Shown: positions 8,512 to 18,221, numbered from the stretch's first letter. The stretch is DNA of 64,000 bases from JAJEFO01 sp965221845 (GCA_965221845.1 OZ244919.1:372001-436000); one strand, 5' to 3'. Numbers and translations: made by a program. Notes: generated by a model not told the origin, from the sequence alone.

Positions 8512-10071
8512 TGCCCCCAATTCACCGGGGCGTGACGGGAAAGACCGCAGCCCACGCCGTCAATCGAAGCCGCTCTCAGGCGTCTTCGGACATGCAAGGG
8601 CGCAGGCGCGCGGAGCCGGGCGACATGGACCGATGCCGGATCCGCATCGTGCCGCCCGCGCGCCTTGCCCGTGCCCTCGTCTCGGCGCATGCTTCGTCCG
8701 TCGCCACCGAACACGCGTCCATCGCCGACGGGCCTTCCAGCGAGGCAGGCCGGGACGTGAGCGTTGACAAGCAGCCGTTTCCGGAAAGCCTTCGCGCGTT
8801 GCGTCCACCGCAGCCCTCCGGTCCTGAACGACTGCCCGCCCGGCGGCATCCGGTCCGGCGTTCGGTCTCAGCAGTCGGCGAACGCCCCGAGCCAACCCGG
8901 GACGGGCGGAACAGCAGGGCCCGGATCCTCCGGCAGGCCTGCGCGCCTGTCTCATTGCGATCGCATCTTCGCGTGGAGAGGCCCCTCGTTCGACGGATTG
9001 ACGCATCGGTCAGCGCCAATGCCGCGATTCCGAAAGGGCTGGGACGGACAGCGGATGGAAGGCCGTGAAGCCCTTCCGCGAACACCGGGCGCGGGAAGCG
9101 CAGAACCCGCCGATGGCGAAGGAGGTGACATCCGGGAAGGAGACGCAAATGCACAGGGTGCCGAGCCCGGTCAGCCACCGGATCAGCGGAGACGGATGGC
9201 TTACTGGCACACTGCCGATCCTCCTTTCGGCCACGGAAACGTCATCCGGCTCTGCAACCTGCCGTTTCGGGACGCCCGCCAAGAGCCCCGGGAGCTGCGT
9301 TGACCCGGGCGACCGTCTCCGGATTGTCGGCGACTTCGCTTTCGGCAGGCGATCGAAAGACAGGGTCTGGCTGCAGGAGATCTTCGCCCGGCATCCGGAA
9401 GCGCGCAAGCACCTGCTCATCGGCAGCCATGAAGGTTTCCCATGCCCGAGCGCTGCCTTGGGACAGCCCGCCGCATCCGGTCGAGCTCAGGGACGGCCCC
9501 GGGAACGGCAGTGCCAACACGCTGTGCCACCCGCCGATGGTGACGCGAAACCATTCACGGCATGGCGCGTTGCGGCTCCCCGACCATGTCCGCCGGAACC
9601 GGGCTGACGCGCGGAGCTCAGTCAAAGTTGGCGGCGACCTCCGGGACTTCATGCGCCACAAAGGACGTTCGGGAACGCGCGAAGGCGCTTCCGGCGAACC
9701 TGCGCCGGAGCGGGGCCGAACCCGGAGCGGATCCAGGACAGGCGCCGTTGGCGGCAGCCGGGCTGCCCCTCCGCCGCAAGCCGCCGACGGCGCGCGCCGC
9801 CCTCCCGAACCGCAGGCCCTGGCAGTCGGCACCGCCCGGGCGTGTCGCCAGCCGCACCCGCAAGTCCGGACGCCCGTCGCACAGGCCGGACGTGTTCAGT
9901 GCATGTCCCGTTTCAAGTCTTTGGAATGCGTTCGCCATGGATCGCAAGCGTCTTCGGCAACGACCGCACCGCACAGGCCGACATGGCGCGGCGCCGAGCC
10001 GGCCGGCGAATGGCGCTGCTTCGCGCAGGAGTGCAAGGCCCGCAACGCTGATCTCGACCCAACGCGGCGTT
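8512..10071. other. 1.56-kb stretch without recognisable genes
   Basis: High-GC open frames exist on both strands, but none carries a ribosome-binding site, signal peptide or family motif that I recognise. Arginine-, proline- and glycine-rich translations on both strands are the usual signature of non-coding GC-rich DNA. It is probably decayed DNA; no transposase motif could be identified with confidence. Confidence 0.45.
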
Positions 10072-11321
10072 GGTAGTGAGTCAGTTTGAAATATGATTTG
10101 CCTTCGAGCCGCCCATCCGCTACGCTCCGTCACATCCACTCGGGAGGCCCCGCCAATGAGACACTTGTTACCCCCCCCCCCCCCCTTGACCGCCTGACGG
10201 CCCTCGCCGCCGCCTTGGTGGCCTTGACGCTACTGCCCACACTGGCCACGGCCGACGTCGTTCCCGCCCACAACAACTACAAGCCGACCATCGTGATGGA
10301 CCGCACCGGCCCCAACGTTCTGACCGGCTGCGGCGAGCATGGGAGGGTGGCGACCCTGCGAATTCGGGTTCCTCCACCGCAGAAGGACGGGAACGCATGG
10401 AACGGGACGAATGCCCTGCAAATCCAGGCGACGACGGACGCGCCCGGATCCTTTGAGCGCCGGACCAGTATAGTTGGTGAGCGTTGGTTACCTTGGGAGG
10501 CCGAATGGGATATAGTCAATTTAGCCGAAGGCGAGCACACCGTAGAGGTACGGACACGAACCGGCCAGAACATCGGGTATGGCGGCGGGGGTGAGATGTC
10601 TCTCAAGTTGGTGAAACACCCCAACTCCCTAAATAACCCCCAGGTCAGGAAGCACAGGGTCTTCAGCCCGGCGATCCGCATCCTGGCCGCCGGCGGCAAG
10701 GGGTGCCAGACACGGGCGGATAACCCGACCTGCAGGGGCTTCTGGGACTGGACCGGGGGCATGCCCACCTGCCTGCTGGAGTGATCATGGCCCGCCGGCC
10801 CCGCTGACACTGCCGCCCCGCGCATCCTGTCCCCTGCGGCCAACGCGGGCCCGGGCCGGCGGCATCATCGTGGCCGGCTGCGGCCCGCACGCCACGCCCG
10901 GTCGCACGCAACGCATCCTCTCGGGCCCCGGCAGCGGCGTGACGCGGGCCGACCGTCCGCCTGATGCCCGGAAGCCGGGCGTTCCGGACGGCGGCATGCA
11001 CCGAACGGGAAGGGCGCGCCCGGCGCCAGGTGGCCGCCGCGGCCCGCGACCGGTGTCATCACCCGGTCCGGCGGCACGGGCCGCGCGGCCGTCATCGCGG
11101 TGCGCCCGAGGGCCGGCGCCCGCATCTGGAGCCATCGGAAGGCGGACGACCGCAGCCCTGGCCCCGGTCCGCTCGTGCGGCACGGGCCGCGCGCGGGTCA
11201 ACGGGTCGGGCCAGGCCGCCGCCGACTGGCGCGATGGAGCGGGCGCGCCGCGACCGGCCAGGCCGCGCGGCTTTCTGGATCTCACCGGAAAATCCCGAAC
11301 ATTTCAAACTGACCCAATGCC
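10072..11321. mobile_element. putative 1.25-kb element bounded by 21-bp inverted repeats
   Basis: The left end (10072-10092) begins GGTAGTGAGTCAGTTTGAAA, and the right end read inward from 11321 begins GGCATTGGGTCAGTTTGAAA; 18 of 21 positions match. Between them lie the poly-C secreted-protein gene and about 500 bp (10785-11300) of GC-rich DNA in which I see no gene. No intact transposase is visible, so the segment would be non-autonomous or decayed. No flanking target duplication was identified. Confidence 0.45.
10156..10784 (+). CDS. secreted protein of unknown function with poly-C tract in its signal peptide
   Basis: I do not recognise this protein. The best start is ATG 10156, preceded by GGGAGG at 10142-10147. 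It reads MRHLL and then meets a run of 15 C (10171-10185). As assembled, this start runs into TGA, while the frame one base over continues DRLTALAAALVALTLLPTLA, a clear signal peptide core. A roughly 170-residue mature domain starting at ADVVPAHNNYK follows and ends PTCLLE at 10784. Thirteen or sixteen C would join the two parts. The mature protein has four cysteines and beta-rich, polar composition. It is less GC-rich than its neighbours, suggesting transfer. The tract is either a phase-variation switch or a homopolymer sequencing error. Confidence 0.55.
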
Positions 11322-12129
11322 GCGGCGTTCAACCAGTTGACCGGTTGCGTGAGCGTTGCAGGCGGCTCGCCCGCCATGTAAGGTGATGGCGCCTGATGGC
11401 CCGCCTGCCTGCCCTGAGCGCCCTTGGGGCCAAGCTTCATGGATGCCGCCTTAACATGACCGCTGACAATGGGAAGGGGACCACGGCCGGACTGCAACTC
11501 GGCACGACAGTTCACGTGAATGCCGCTTGGGCACGGAATGACATCCTCTTCGTCAAGAGCCTGAAGCCCGCAGATGGCGATGAATCGCCTCCTGTCACGG
11601 ACGTGAAGCATCCTCTCCGGGCCGGGCCGCCCTTCATCCGGCCGGCACGACGGAAGGTTGAGCGGCCCGGCCCCGCGCAGGATCCGCGCAGTCTGCCAGC
11701 GCCATTGGACGACGAGCGCCCGCGCTGGTTTGCGGAACGGCGCGCCAGCGCACCTCCTGTGCGGGGGAAAGGCTCCCTCGGACAGCCCGGCCCACTTGGG
11801 AACGCCGGCGCATGTCTCGCCGGAGCGGAAGGCGGCGGAGCCACGCGCCGCAGTCCGGAGACCGCCCGCGGCAGGGAAAAGGTCCGGCAGGCGGTTCCCG
11901 GAGGCCCGGGCTGGAACACGCGCCGGACCTGGCCGAAGGGCCGGTTCGGGAACCAGGGCGAAGCCATCGAGAGGCTTCACGGACAACCTGGTGAGATCCC
12001 CGTTGCTGGCCGAGCGGATCCGGCCAGGGAAGAGCCGCATGACGCGGAATCTGGGAACATGCCCCGCGCACCGGCATCGCCTGCCCGGCCTGAACCCGCA
12101 ACCGGGACCGGCGCGCGTCGCCGTGGACC
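11322..12129. other. 0.8-kb stretch without recognisable genes
   Basis: From the right end of the putative TIR-bounded element to the ATP-grasp gene nothing is supported as coding. A frame at 11658-12578 overlaps the start of the real gene in another frame and has no recognisable motif. Confidence 0.4.
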
Positions 12130-13566
12130 ATGACCGGCATGGACAAGGAAAGCGTCCCTTTCGACGAGATGTTCATGGCCGACGGCAACGTCCGTCCGCC
12201 CTACGCCGGCTACAACAGGTGGCTGGAAGGCCAGCACGCGAGGAGCCTGAAGCAGAAGTCCTCGGAAGCCGGCGCGCTGTTCCGGAGCGTCGGCGTCACG
12301 TTCAACGTCTACGGCGACAAGGACGCGGACGAACGGCTGATTCCCTTCGACATCGTTCCCCGGATAATCTCGGCGACCGAATGGTCGAAGCTGGTCCGCG
12401 GCATCGAGCAGCGGATCAGGGCGATCAATTCATTCCTGCACGACATCTACCATCGGCAGGAAATCATCCGGGCCGGCACGCTGCCTGCCGGGCTCGTCAC
12501 CGGGAATTCGGCCTTCCTGCCGCAGATGATCGGCGTCACGCCGCCCGGGAACGTGTACACGCACGTCGTCGGGACTGACATCATCCGAACGGGCGAAAGC
12601 GAATTCCTCGTTCTCGAGGACAACGCCCGGACGCCCTCAGGCGTTTCCTACATGCTGCAGAACAGGGAAACGATGCTGCAGATGTTCCCTGACCTCTTTT
12701 CGGCCGTGCGCGTACGGCCGGTCAGCGACTACCCGAGATACCTTCGCAGGTGCCTGTCCGATTGCGCGCCCGCACGGTGCGAGGGCAGGCCTGTCATTGG
12801 CGTGCTGACGCCGGGCATTCACAACTCGGCCTATTTCGAGCACGCCTTCCTGGCCGACCAGATGGGAACGGAGCTCGTCGAAGGCCAGGATCTCCGTGTC
12901 GTGGACGGCCGGGTCGCCATGCGGACGACCCGTGGCTACGTTCCCGTCGACGTCCTGTACCGGCGCGTCGACGACGACTTTCTCGATCCCCTGAACTTCC
13001 GGCACGACTCCCTTCTCGGCGTTGCGGGAATCCTGGACGTCTACCGCGCCGGCGGGGTGACCCTGGTGAATGCGCCGGGCACCGGAATGGCCGATGACAA
13101 GGCCATCTACTCCTACATGCCTGACATCATCCGTTTCTACACCGGCGAGGCTCCGATCCTGGGCAACGTGCCGACCTGGCGCTGCTCGGAGCCGGACCAT
13201 CTGGCTTATGCGCTCGAGAATCTCTCCGAACTGGTCGTGAAGGAAATACACGGATCGGGCGGCTACGGAATGCTGGTCGGCCCTGCCGCCAGCAGGCAGG
13301 AGCTTGCGGACTTCAGGAAGCTCCTGTCTTCCCGGCCCGAGAAATACATCGCGCAGCCGACCATGTGCCTCTCGACGGTTCCGATCTTCGCCAGAAGCGG
13401 CCTTGCGCCGCGGCATGTCGATCTTCGACCCTTCGTCCTCGTGTCTCCCGACAGCATCCACATCGCGCCGGGCGGGCTCACGCGCGTTGCGCTCCGGAAG
13501 GGCTCGCTTGTCGTCAATTCGAGCCAGGGCGGCGGGACAAAGGACACCTGGGTGCTGGAGGACTGA
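12130..13566 (+). CDS. circularly permuted ATP-grasp protein (Anbu operon)
   Basis: A 478-residue protein of the circularly permuted ATP-grasp family (DUF404/DUF407). Landmarks include PPYAGYNRWLEG at the N-terminus, GVTFNVYGDKDADERLIPFD, the central VLEDNARTPSGVSYMLQNRE, GTELVEGQDL, and the C-terminal VVKEIHGSGGYGMLVGP, which supplies nucleotide-binding residues. Such enzymes are predicted to ligate amino acids or peptides using ATP. It is the first gene of four in tandem, and the alpha-E gene starts one base after its stop codon. ATG 12139 (MDKESVPFDEMF) is an equally possible start. The gene set is the conserved Anbu operon proposed in comparative genomics to make and turn over peptide tags; the substrate is unknown. 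Confidence 0.92.
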   Translation: MTGMDKESVPFDEMFMADGNVRPPYAGYNRWLEGQHARSLKQKSSEAGALFRSVGVTFNVYGDKDADERLIPFDIVPRIISATEWSKLVRGIEQRIRAINSFLHDIYHRQEIIRAGTLPAGLVTGNSAFLPQMIGVTPPGNVYTHVVGTDIIRTGESEFLVLEDNARTPSGVSYMLQNRETMLQMFPDLFSAVRVRPVSDYPRYLRRCLSDCAPARCEGRPVIGVLTPGIHNSAYFEHAFLADQMGTELVEGQDLRVVDGRVAMRTTRGYVPVDVLYRRVDDDFLDPLNFRHDSLLGVAGILDVYRAGGVTLVNAPGTGMADDKAIYSYMPDIIRFYTGEAPILGNVPTWRCSEPDHLAYALENLSELVVKEIHGSGGYGMLVGPAASRQELADFRKLLSSRPEKYIAQPTMCLSTVPIFARSGLAPRHVDLRPFVLVSPDSIHIAPGGLTRVALRKGSLVVNSSQGGGTKDTWVLED

Positions 13567-13567
13567 C

Positions 13568-14512
13568 ATGGTCCTGGGTCGAACCGCTGACGGGCTGTTC
13601 TGGATGTTTCGCTACCTTGAGCGCAGCGAGAACACGGCCAGGCTGGTCGGCGCGGGCCTGCGGATCGCCCTCACCCGGTCGCGGTTCGGCGCCGAGGAAT
13701 GGTCCTCGATCATCAGCACGGCCGGCGCGACGGAGGCGTTTCTCGCCCGTCACGAGAGATGCGAGTTCGACAGCGTCGTCGACTTCATGCTTCGCGACCG
13801 CAGCAACCCGTCAAGCGTGATGTCGCTGATCGAGGCCGCGCGGAACAATGCCAGGTCCGTTCGAACCGCGCTGACGAGCGAGGTGTGGGAGGCCACGAAC
13901 GAGACATGGATGTCGCTCCGCGACGCGCTGAGGGCGCCTGTGACGCACCGCAGGCTGCCCGAAGTCCTGAGCCTGATACGTCGGCAAAGCGCCTATGTGG
14001 GAGGCGCGCTGCACGGCACGATGCTCAGGAACGACATGTTCAATTTCGCCCGGCTGGGCACGTTTCTCGAACGGGGCGACAACACCGCCAGGATCCTCGA
14101 CGTGAAATACTATGTCCTGCTGCCGTCCGTCGTGCACGTCGGCGCGCCCATCGACAACGTCCAGTGGGAGACGATTCTCCGATCCGTTTCCGCAGAGCAC
14201 TCCTACGGCTGGCTGAATGAAGGCGAACCCGATCCGGCCGGAATCGCCAGGTTCCTGATTCTCGACAGCCGCATGCCGCGGTCCATGGCGTTCTGCTGCA
14301 ACAAGCTCCTCGACAACCTTCGCCACCTCGAGGCAGGCGCCCCCGACCCCGCCAAGAGCCTGGCCCTGGCGCAAGATCTCGCCGACAGCCTGCGGTCCCG
14401 GGACGTCAGCGAGGTCCTCGAGGAAGGGTTGCACGAATTCATCCAGGACATCATCACGATGCTGGGCGAGCTGGGCCGCCAGATCGAGACCGATTACCGT
14501 TTTCAGGCGTGA
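13568..14512 (+). CDS. alpha-E domain protein (DUF403)
   Basis: A 314-residue, almost entirely alpha-helical protein of the alpha-E family. It starts with the conserved VLGRTADGLFWMFRYLERSE NTARL segment (residues 2-26) and ends with a glutamate-rich helix (VLEEGLHEFIQDIITMLGEL). Family members always neighbour circularly permuted ATP-grasp and transglutaminase-like genes and are thought to be a non-catalytic partner. The ATG at 13568 follows the ATP-grasp stop by one base, indicating coupling. No biochemical role is established. Confidence 0.9.
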   Translation: MVLGRTADGLFWMFRYLERSENTARLVGAGLRIALTRSRFGAEEWSSIISTAGATEAFLARHERCEFDSVVDFMLRDRSNPSSVMSLIEAARNNARSVRTALTSEVWEATNETWMSLRDALRAPVTHRRLPEVLSLIRRQSAYVGGALHGTMLRNDMFNFARLGTFLERGDNTARILDVKYYVLLPSVVHVGAPIDNVQWETILRSVSAEHSYGWLNEGEPDPAGIARFLILDSRMPRSMAFCCNKLLDNLRHLEAGAPDPAKSLALAQDLADSLRSRDVSEVLEEGLHEFIQDIITMLGELGRQIETDYRFQA

Positions 14513-14532
14513 ACCGGCCGGGGAGCCGCTCC

Positions 14533-15354
14533 ATGTTGCTCAAGATATTCCACCAGACGTCATATCGATATGACCAGCCAGTCCGCCTCTGCCTCTTCCA
14601 GCTTCGCCTGCACCCCAGGGACGGCAGGGGGCAGGACGTCCGGTCCTGGGCGACGCGAATCGAAGGCGGAGCAAAGCAGGTCACCTTCAGGGACCAGTTC
14701 CAGAACCGGGTTGACCTCGTAAGCGCCCGTGCTGGCGCGACCGAGGTTGTCGTGACCGGCGAGGGCGAGGTGGAAGTGGCGGATTCCGGAGGGATGCTCG
14801 GGCTCCACCGAGGGCTCGTTCCGCTGTGGCTGTACCTGCGGGAAACGGAAACGACCAGGCCGGGCCCGGGGATTCGACGGCTGGCCAAGGGCCTTTCCGC
14901 TGCATGGCGAAAGGGCTCACCGGACGGCGGCGACGTCCCGCTGCTGCACGCGCTGTCCGCGCAGGTCCTGTCCGCGATGTCCTACCGGCCCGGAACCACC
15001 GACACGACGACCCGCGCCGAGGACGCGCTGGCGGCCGGCAGGGGCGTGTGCCAGGATCACGCGCATGTGTTCATCGCCGCATCACGGCGCCTCGGCTTCC
15101 CCGCCCGCTACGTAAGCGGCTACCTCGAGGCCGGCCAGGACGGCAACGAGCAGGCCGGACATGCCTGGGCGGAAGTTCATGTCGACGGCCTGGGCTGGGT
15201 CGGGTTCGACGTCTCGAACGGGATATCTCCCGACGACCGGTACGTGAGGGTCGCAACGGGACTTGACTGCCAGGACGCCGCGCCGGTCCGCGGGCTGCGG
15301 TTGGGGGATTCGGCTGAATCGATGACCGTCTCGCTGCAGGTGACCCAGCAATGA
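14533..15354 (+). CDS. transglutaminase-like cysteine peptidase (Anbu operon)
   Basis: A 273-residue protein with the bacterial transglutaminase-like N-terminal beta domain (LLKIFHQTSYRYDQPVRLCL) and a C-terminal papain-like core. The catalytic cysteine lies in AAGRGVCQDHAHVFIAASRR, the histidine in GHAWAEVHVDGLGWVGFD, and the aspartate is probably the one ending that stretch. Family members are thought to be peptidases or amidotransferases. ATG 14533 has GGGAG at a suitable distance; GTG 14509 overlapping the upstream stop is an alternative. Third gene of the Anbu operon. Confidence 0.9.
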   Translation: MLLKIFHQTSYRYDQPVRLCLFQLRLHPRDGRGQDVRSWATRIEGGAKQVTFRDQFQNRVDLVSARAGATEVVVTGEGEVEVADSGGMLGLHRGLVPLWLYLRETETTRPGPGIRRLAKGLSAAWRKGSPDGGDVPLLHALSAQVLSAMSYRPGTTDTTTRAEDALAAGRGVCQDHAHVFIAASRRLGFPARYVSGYLEAGQDGNEQAGHAWAEVHVDGLGWVGFDVSNGISPDDRYVRVATGLDCQDAAPVRGLRLGDSAESMTVSLQVTQQ

Positions 15355-15400
15355 AGCTTTCCGGTAACGGCGCCCTTCAGGGACGGCGGGGACTCCCGGC

Positions 15401-16132
15401 ATGACCTACTGCGTCGGCATGCGGATGGACCAGGGGCTGGTGTTCATGTCCGACACAAGGACGAATGCGGGCATCGACAACGTATCGGTCCACCGGAAGC
15501 TGTTCCGCTGGGAAGTGCCGCAGGAAAGGGTCCTCACGGTCATGACGGCGGGCAATCTCGCGACCACGCAAACGGTCATCAACCTCATCGAGGAACAGGC
15601 CAGGTCGGGCGACGGATCCATCCTCGATGCGCCGTCGATGTTCCGGGTCGCGCGGCTTGTCGGAAAGACCCTGCGCGAGACGGTGCGCGAGACGGGCCCG
15701 GAAAGCGGCGATGACGCCGCGACGTTTCAGGCGAGCATAATCCTTGGCGGCCAGATCCGGGGCGAGCCTCCCAGAATGTTCATGATCTATCCGGAAGGGA
15801 ATTTCGTCGAGTCCGGGTCGGACACCCCGTACTTCCAGCTTGGCGACACGAAATACGGCAAGCCGATCCTGGTAAGGGCCTACCGGCCGGACCTGACCTT
15901 CGAAAACGCGATAAAGCTTCTCATCGTCTCGTTCGATTCGACCATCAAGTCAAACATGTCGGTCGGACTGCCGCTCGACCTCAGCGTCTACGCGGCAGGC
16001 ACGCTTGCCTCCGGCCCGACGCGCAGGTTCACGGAGAGCGACCCGTACTACCAGACCATCTCGAATGGATGGGGCCAGGCCATTCAGCGGGCCCTCGATT
16101 CGCTTCCCGACTTCTCGCTCGGTGACGGCTGA
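15401..16132 (+). CDS. Anbu, proteasome-type (HslV/20S beta-like) protease subunit
   Basis: A 243-residue protein of the Ntn-hydrolase fold. The start MTYCVGMRMDQGLVFMSDTR with a threonine at position 2 is diagnostic for Anbu, the ancestral beta subunit. Processing of the initiator Met would expose Thr2 as nucleophile. RTNAGIDNVSVHRKLF and the later FDSTIKSNMSVGLPLDL are also typical. Known structures of the family assemble into open spiral rings rather than closed proteasomes. It is the last gene of the four-gene operon, 46 bp after the transglutaminase-like gene. Confidence 0.93.
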   Translation: MTYCVGMRMDQGLVFMSDTRTNAGIDNVSVHRKLFRWEVPQERVLTVMTAGNLATTQTVINLIEEQARSGDGSILDAPSMFRVARLVGKTLRETVRETGPESGDDAATFQASIILGGQIRGEPPRMFMIYPEGNFVESGSDTPYFQLGDTKYGKPILVRAYRPDLTFENAIKLLIVSFDSTIKSNMSVGLPLDLSVYAAGTLASGPTRRFTESDPYYQTISNGWGQAIQRALDSLPDFSLGDG

Positions 16133-17316
16133 CCCCTGTCCACGGCCCTGAGGCCGCGAGGGGCCGGCTTCGGCCGGTCGCCGCGACGACGACGACGGAG
16201 CGGAACACCTTCCCGTCGGCCTCGTCGTCCAGCCTGGCCCAGCCGGCGCGCGAGCCATGCGGTCGAGCGCGACCCGCCGGAGCCCGCCGGGTGCTGGACC
16301 ATGGCAGGGCCCGCGCCGCCGGCCCTGCCATGGGCGACCGGCTTCCGGACCGCGTCGCGCTGGCGATGGCGCGGAACATCGTCTCCGTCCGCACGGCGCG
16401 CACGCCCCTGCAGATGCCCCGGGCCCGAGAATTGCCTGCGGTGCCCGCCGGCCGGCCCTGCTTGAGAAAACCGGCGCGCCGGCAGGGAGGGAAGGCGAGC
16501 ATCTTCACCGAAGCGCTTGGCGCGCCTGAGGCAAGGCACCTCCAGGCCGCGCGTCCGCCATGGGAGCGCGGGCCTCGTTTCCCGCAACCGCCGAAGCTGG
16601 TCGGCCTGGCTTCCATCGCCGTCTCGAAATCAGGTGCGGCATGAACGAGCATGGACCCGGCGTCCTCAGCGAAACGGCTGCAGCGGGCGCTGCGCGGCAC
16701 GGACCATGTCACGGAATCGAAGCCCGTCGCATGTCCGTGGGCTGTTCCGTGACGGCGGCCGGGATGGCTGCTGACCGATGCTCTCCAGCCCGCCTGACGG
16801 TCGGGAAGCGTTGACGGGCTGTCGTGCGGCATGCGCAGGAAGGCGCCTGGCGTCCAGCCGATTTTCCCGGCCTCGCCATGGATTGCGAACATGGCTCCCC
16901 GGACCGACGCCCAGCGTCCCCCCGCAGGCCGTGTCCTCCGCTCTTGTGACGCGCAGCCGACTGCCTCCTTGCCGCTTCCGTGACGTCAGCCCTGACCTTC
17001 TTCCGGCATGCCTCCAAGATCTCGCATTCCCCGGCCATTCCGCAATTCCCCGTTGCGAACCTTCTCGAAGCCGTCATCGCATCGCAGCCGGCCGGTTTCA
17101 GCCCCGTGACCCCGCGCCGGCGCTTGATGTCCGGCATGCCGCCCGGTCCCGCCCGCGACAGCTCGCCAGGCGGCATCGATGCTTCGAGCCAAGCGCGCAT
17201 CGGGCCTCTCGGCGGATTCCAGCGATCCGGAACCGGGCCTTCCAGAAGCCTGTCCGCATCCGGGCCCCTCTTTCCCTCTTCAGGCACGATTGCAGGTCAC
17301 TGGCGGAAAGGGCGGG
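16133..17316. other. 1.18-kb stretch without recognisable genes
   Basis: Downstream of the Anbu gene several long GC-rich frames exist on both strands. None has a recognisable family motif, and translations are arginine- and proline-rich. I see no transposase signature here. Confidence 0.4.
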
Positions 17317-17835
17317 TCAGGCAGTTCCCCTGACCGGACGGTCATTCTCGATGTTGAATCTCATTCCGTCCAGAAGCTCTTCCAGATCGGGGCGCGCGGC
17401 GGGACCGTTGGAAACTTCAGCAAGCATGAGCGTTCCGTCCGGACGAATGGCAAATGCGCCGGGCTCGGCGAACGGGCCGGTCGTTTCGGCCTCGGAAAGC
17501 GGTTCGGAGACATAGAGGCCGAGCGACCGCATCTGCGCTTCCGTCAAGCCGTAGCAGAGATCGAAGTTCCAGCCGAACTCCTCCCTGTCCGCCAAGGCCT
17601 TCTCCTTGCTGTCAGCCGAGACCACCACGACATCCATCATGGCAACCCAGTCGGGCAGCGCACGGTTCAGCTTGTCCAGGAAGCGCTTGCACCGCGGACA
17701 GTGCCGGCCACGATAGACAAACAGCATCGTCCAGCGTCGCTTCGGCGTGCCGATCGAGATCGGCGCCTCCCGGTCGACGTTCGGAAAGTCGAGCCTCGCC
17801 ACGGGCGCACCGACGCATGGCTTGCTTGACGTCAT
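17317..17835 (-). CDS. AhpC/TSA-type redoxin domain protein
   Basis: A 172-residue thioredoxin-fold protein resembling peroxiredoxins and related redoxins. The active-site region is LFVYRGRHCPRCKRFLDKLN with a CPRC pair (Cys46 and Cys49), and the strand VVVVSADSKEKALADREEFG follows, as in the AhpC/TSA family. FAEPGAFAIRPDGTLMLAEV includes the conserved cis-proline region. A CxxC in place of a lone peroxidatic Cys suggests a disulfide reductase or atypical peroxiredoxin activity. ATG 17835 was chosen for the AAGGAG six bases upstream. It is monocistronic, with a MITE 93 bp upstream that may affect its promoter. Confidence 0.82.
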   Translation of the reverse strand: MTSSKPCVGAPVARLDFPNVDREAPISIGTPKRRWTMLFVYRGRHCPRCKRFLDKLNRALPDWVAMMDVVVVSADSKEKALADREEFGWNFDLCYGLTEAQMRSLGLYVSEPLSEAETTGPFAEPGAFAIRPDGTLMLAEVSNGPAARPDLEELLDGMRFNIENDRPVRGTA

Positions 17836-17918
17836 GAAGGGCTCCTTCGGATGCATGCGGCGCGTCGCAAGCGCGCTGGCCGAAAATGCCGTCTTTGGAG
17901 CTGCATGACAACAGCGAT

Positions 17919-18082
17919 GTCGCGCGGGGGTGTAGTTCAACTTCGTTGGTGAGGCGGTGACGGCCTGACTTGCCGGCTTGGTCGAGGGCGTGGAACAGCC
18001 TTTGCTGCATGGCGCTGCAACGCCATCAAGGGAATCTGCGAATCGCAATCACCAACAAATTTGAACTGCACCCGTCGCGCGG
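17919..18082. mobile_element. 146-bp MITE, copy 1 (17928-18073) with 9-bp target duplication
   Basis: The element body is 17928-18073. It begins GGGTGTAGTTCAACTTCGTT and its other end, read inward, begins GGGTGCAGTTCAAATTTGTT, so the termini are inverted repeats. It is flanked by perfect 9-bp direct repeats GTCGCGCGG at 17919-17927 and 18074-18082. A nearly identical 146-bp copy with its own 9-bp duplication lies at 29359-29504. No transposase is encoded, so it is non-autonomous. Confidence 0.88.
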
Positions 18083-18221
18083 TCGCACGGTGACTTCCCG
18101 GCCGAGAACGCCGCTGGCCGTCCGGGGGATGTCCGAAGACCCCCGGAACGAAACGCTCCATGCGAAGCATGCGGAGGGCCTGCACGACTGCATGCGCCAG
18201 CAGGGCGGTCAGGATCTCTCC

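Noticed and set aside
8576..9178. A 200-codon minus-strand frame downstream of tRNA-Cys
   Set aside because: No ribosome-binding site, no hydrophobic or catalytic pattern, and equally long frames exist on the other strand.
11658..12578. A 306-codon frame overlapping the start of the permuted ATP-grasp gene
   Set aside because: Different frame, arginine-rich and motif-free; the ATP-grasp frame is conserved from its first codons.
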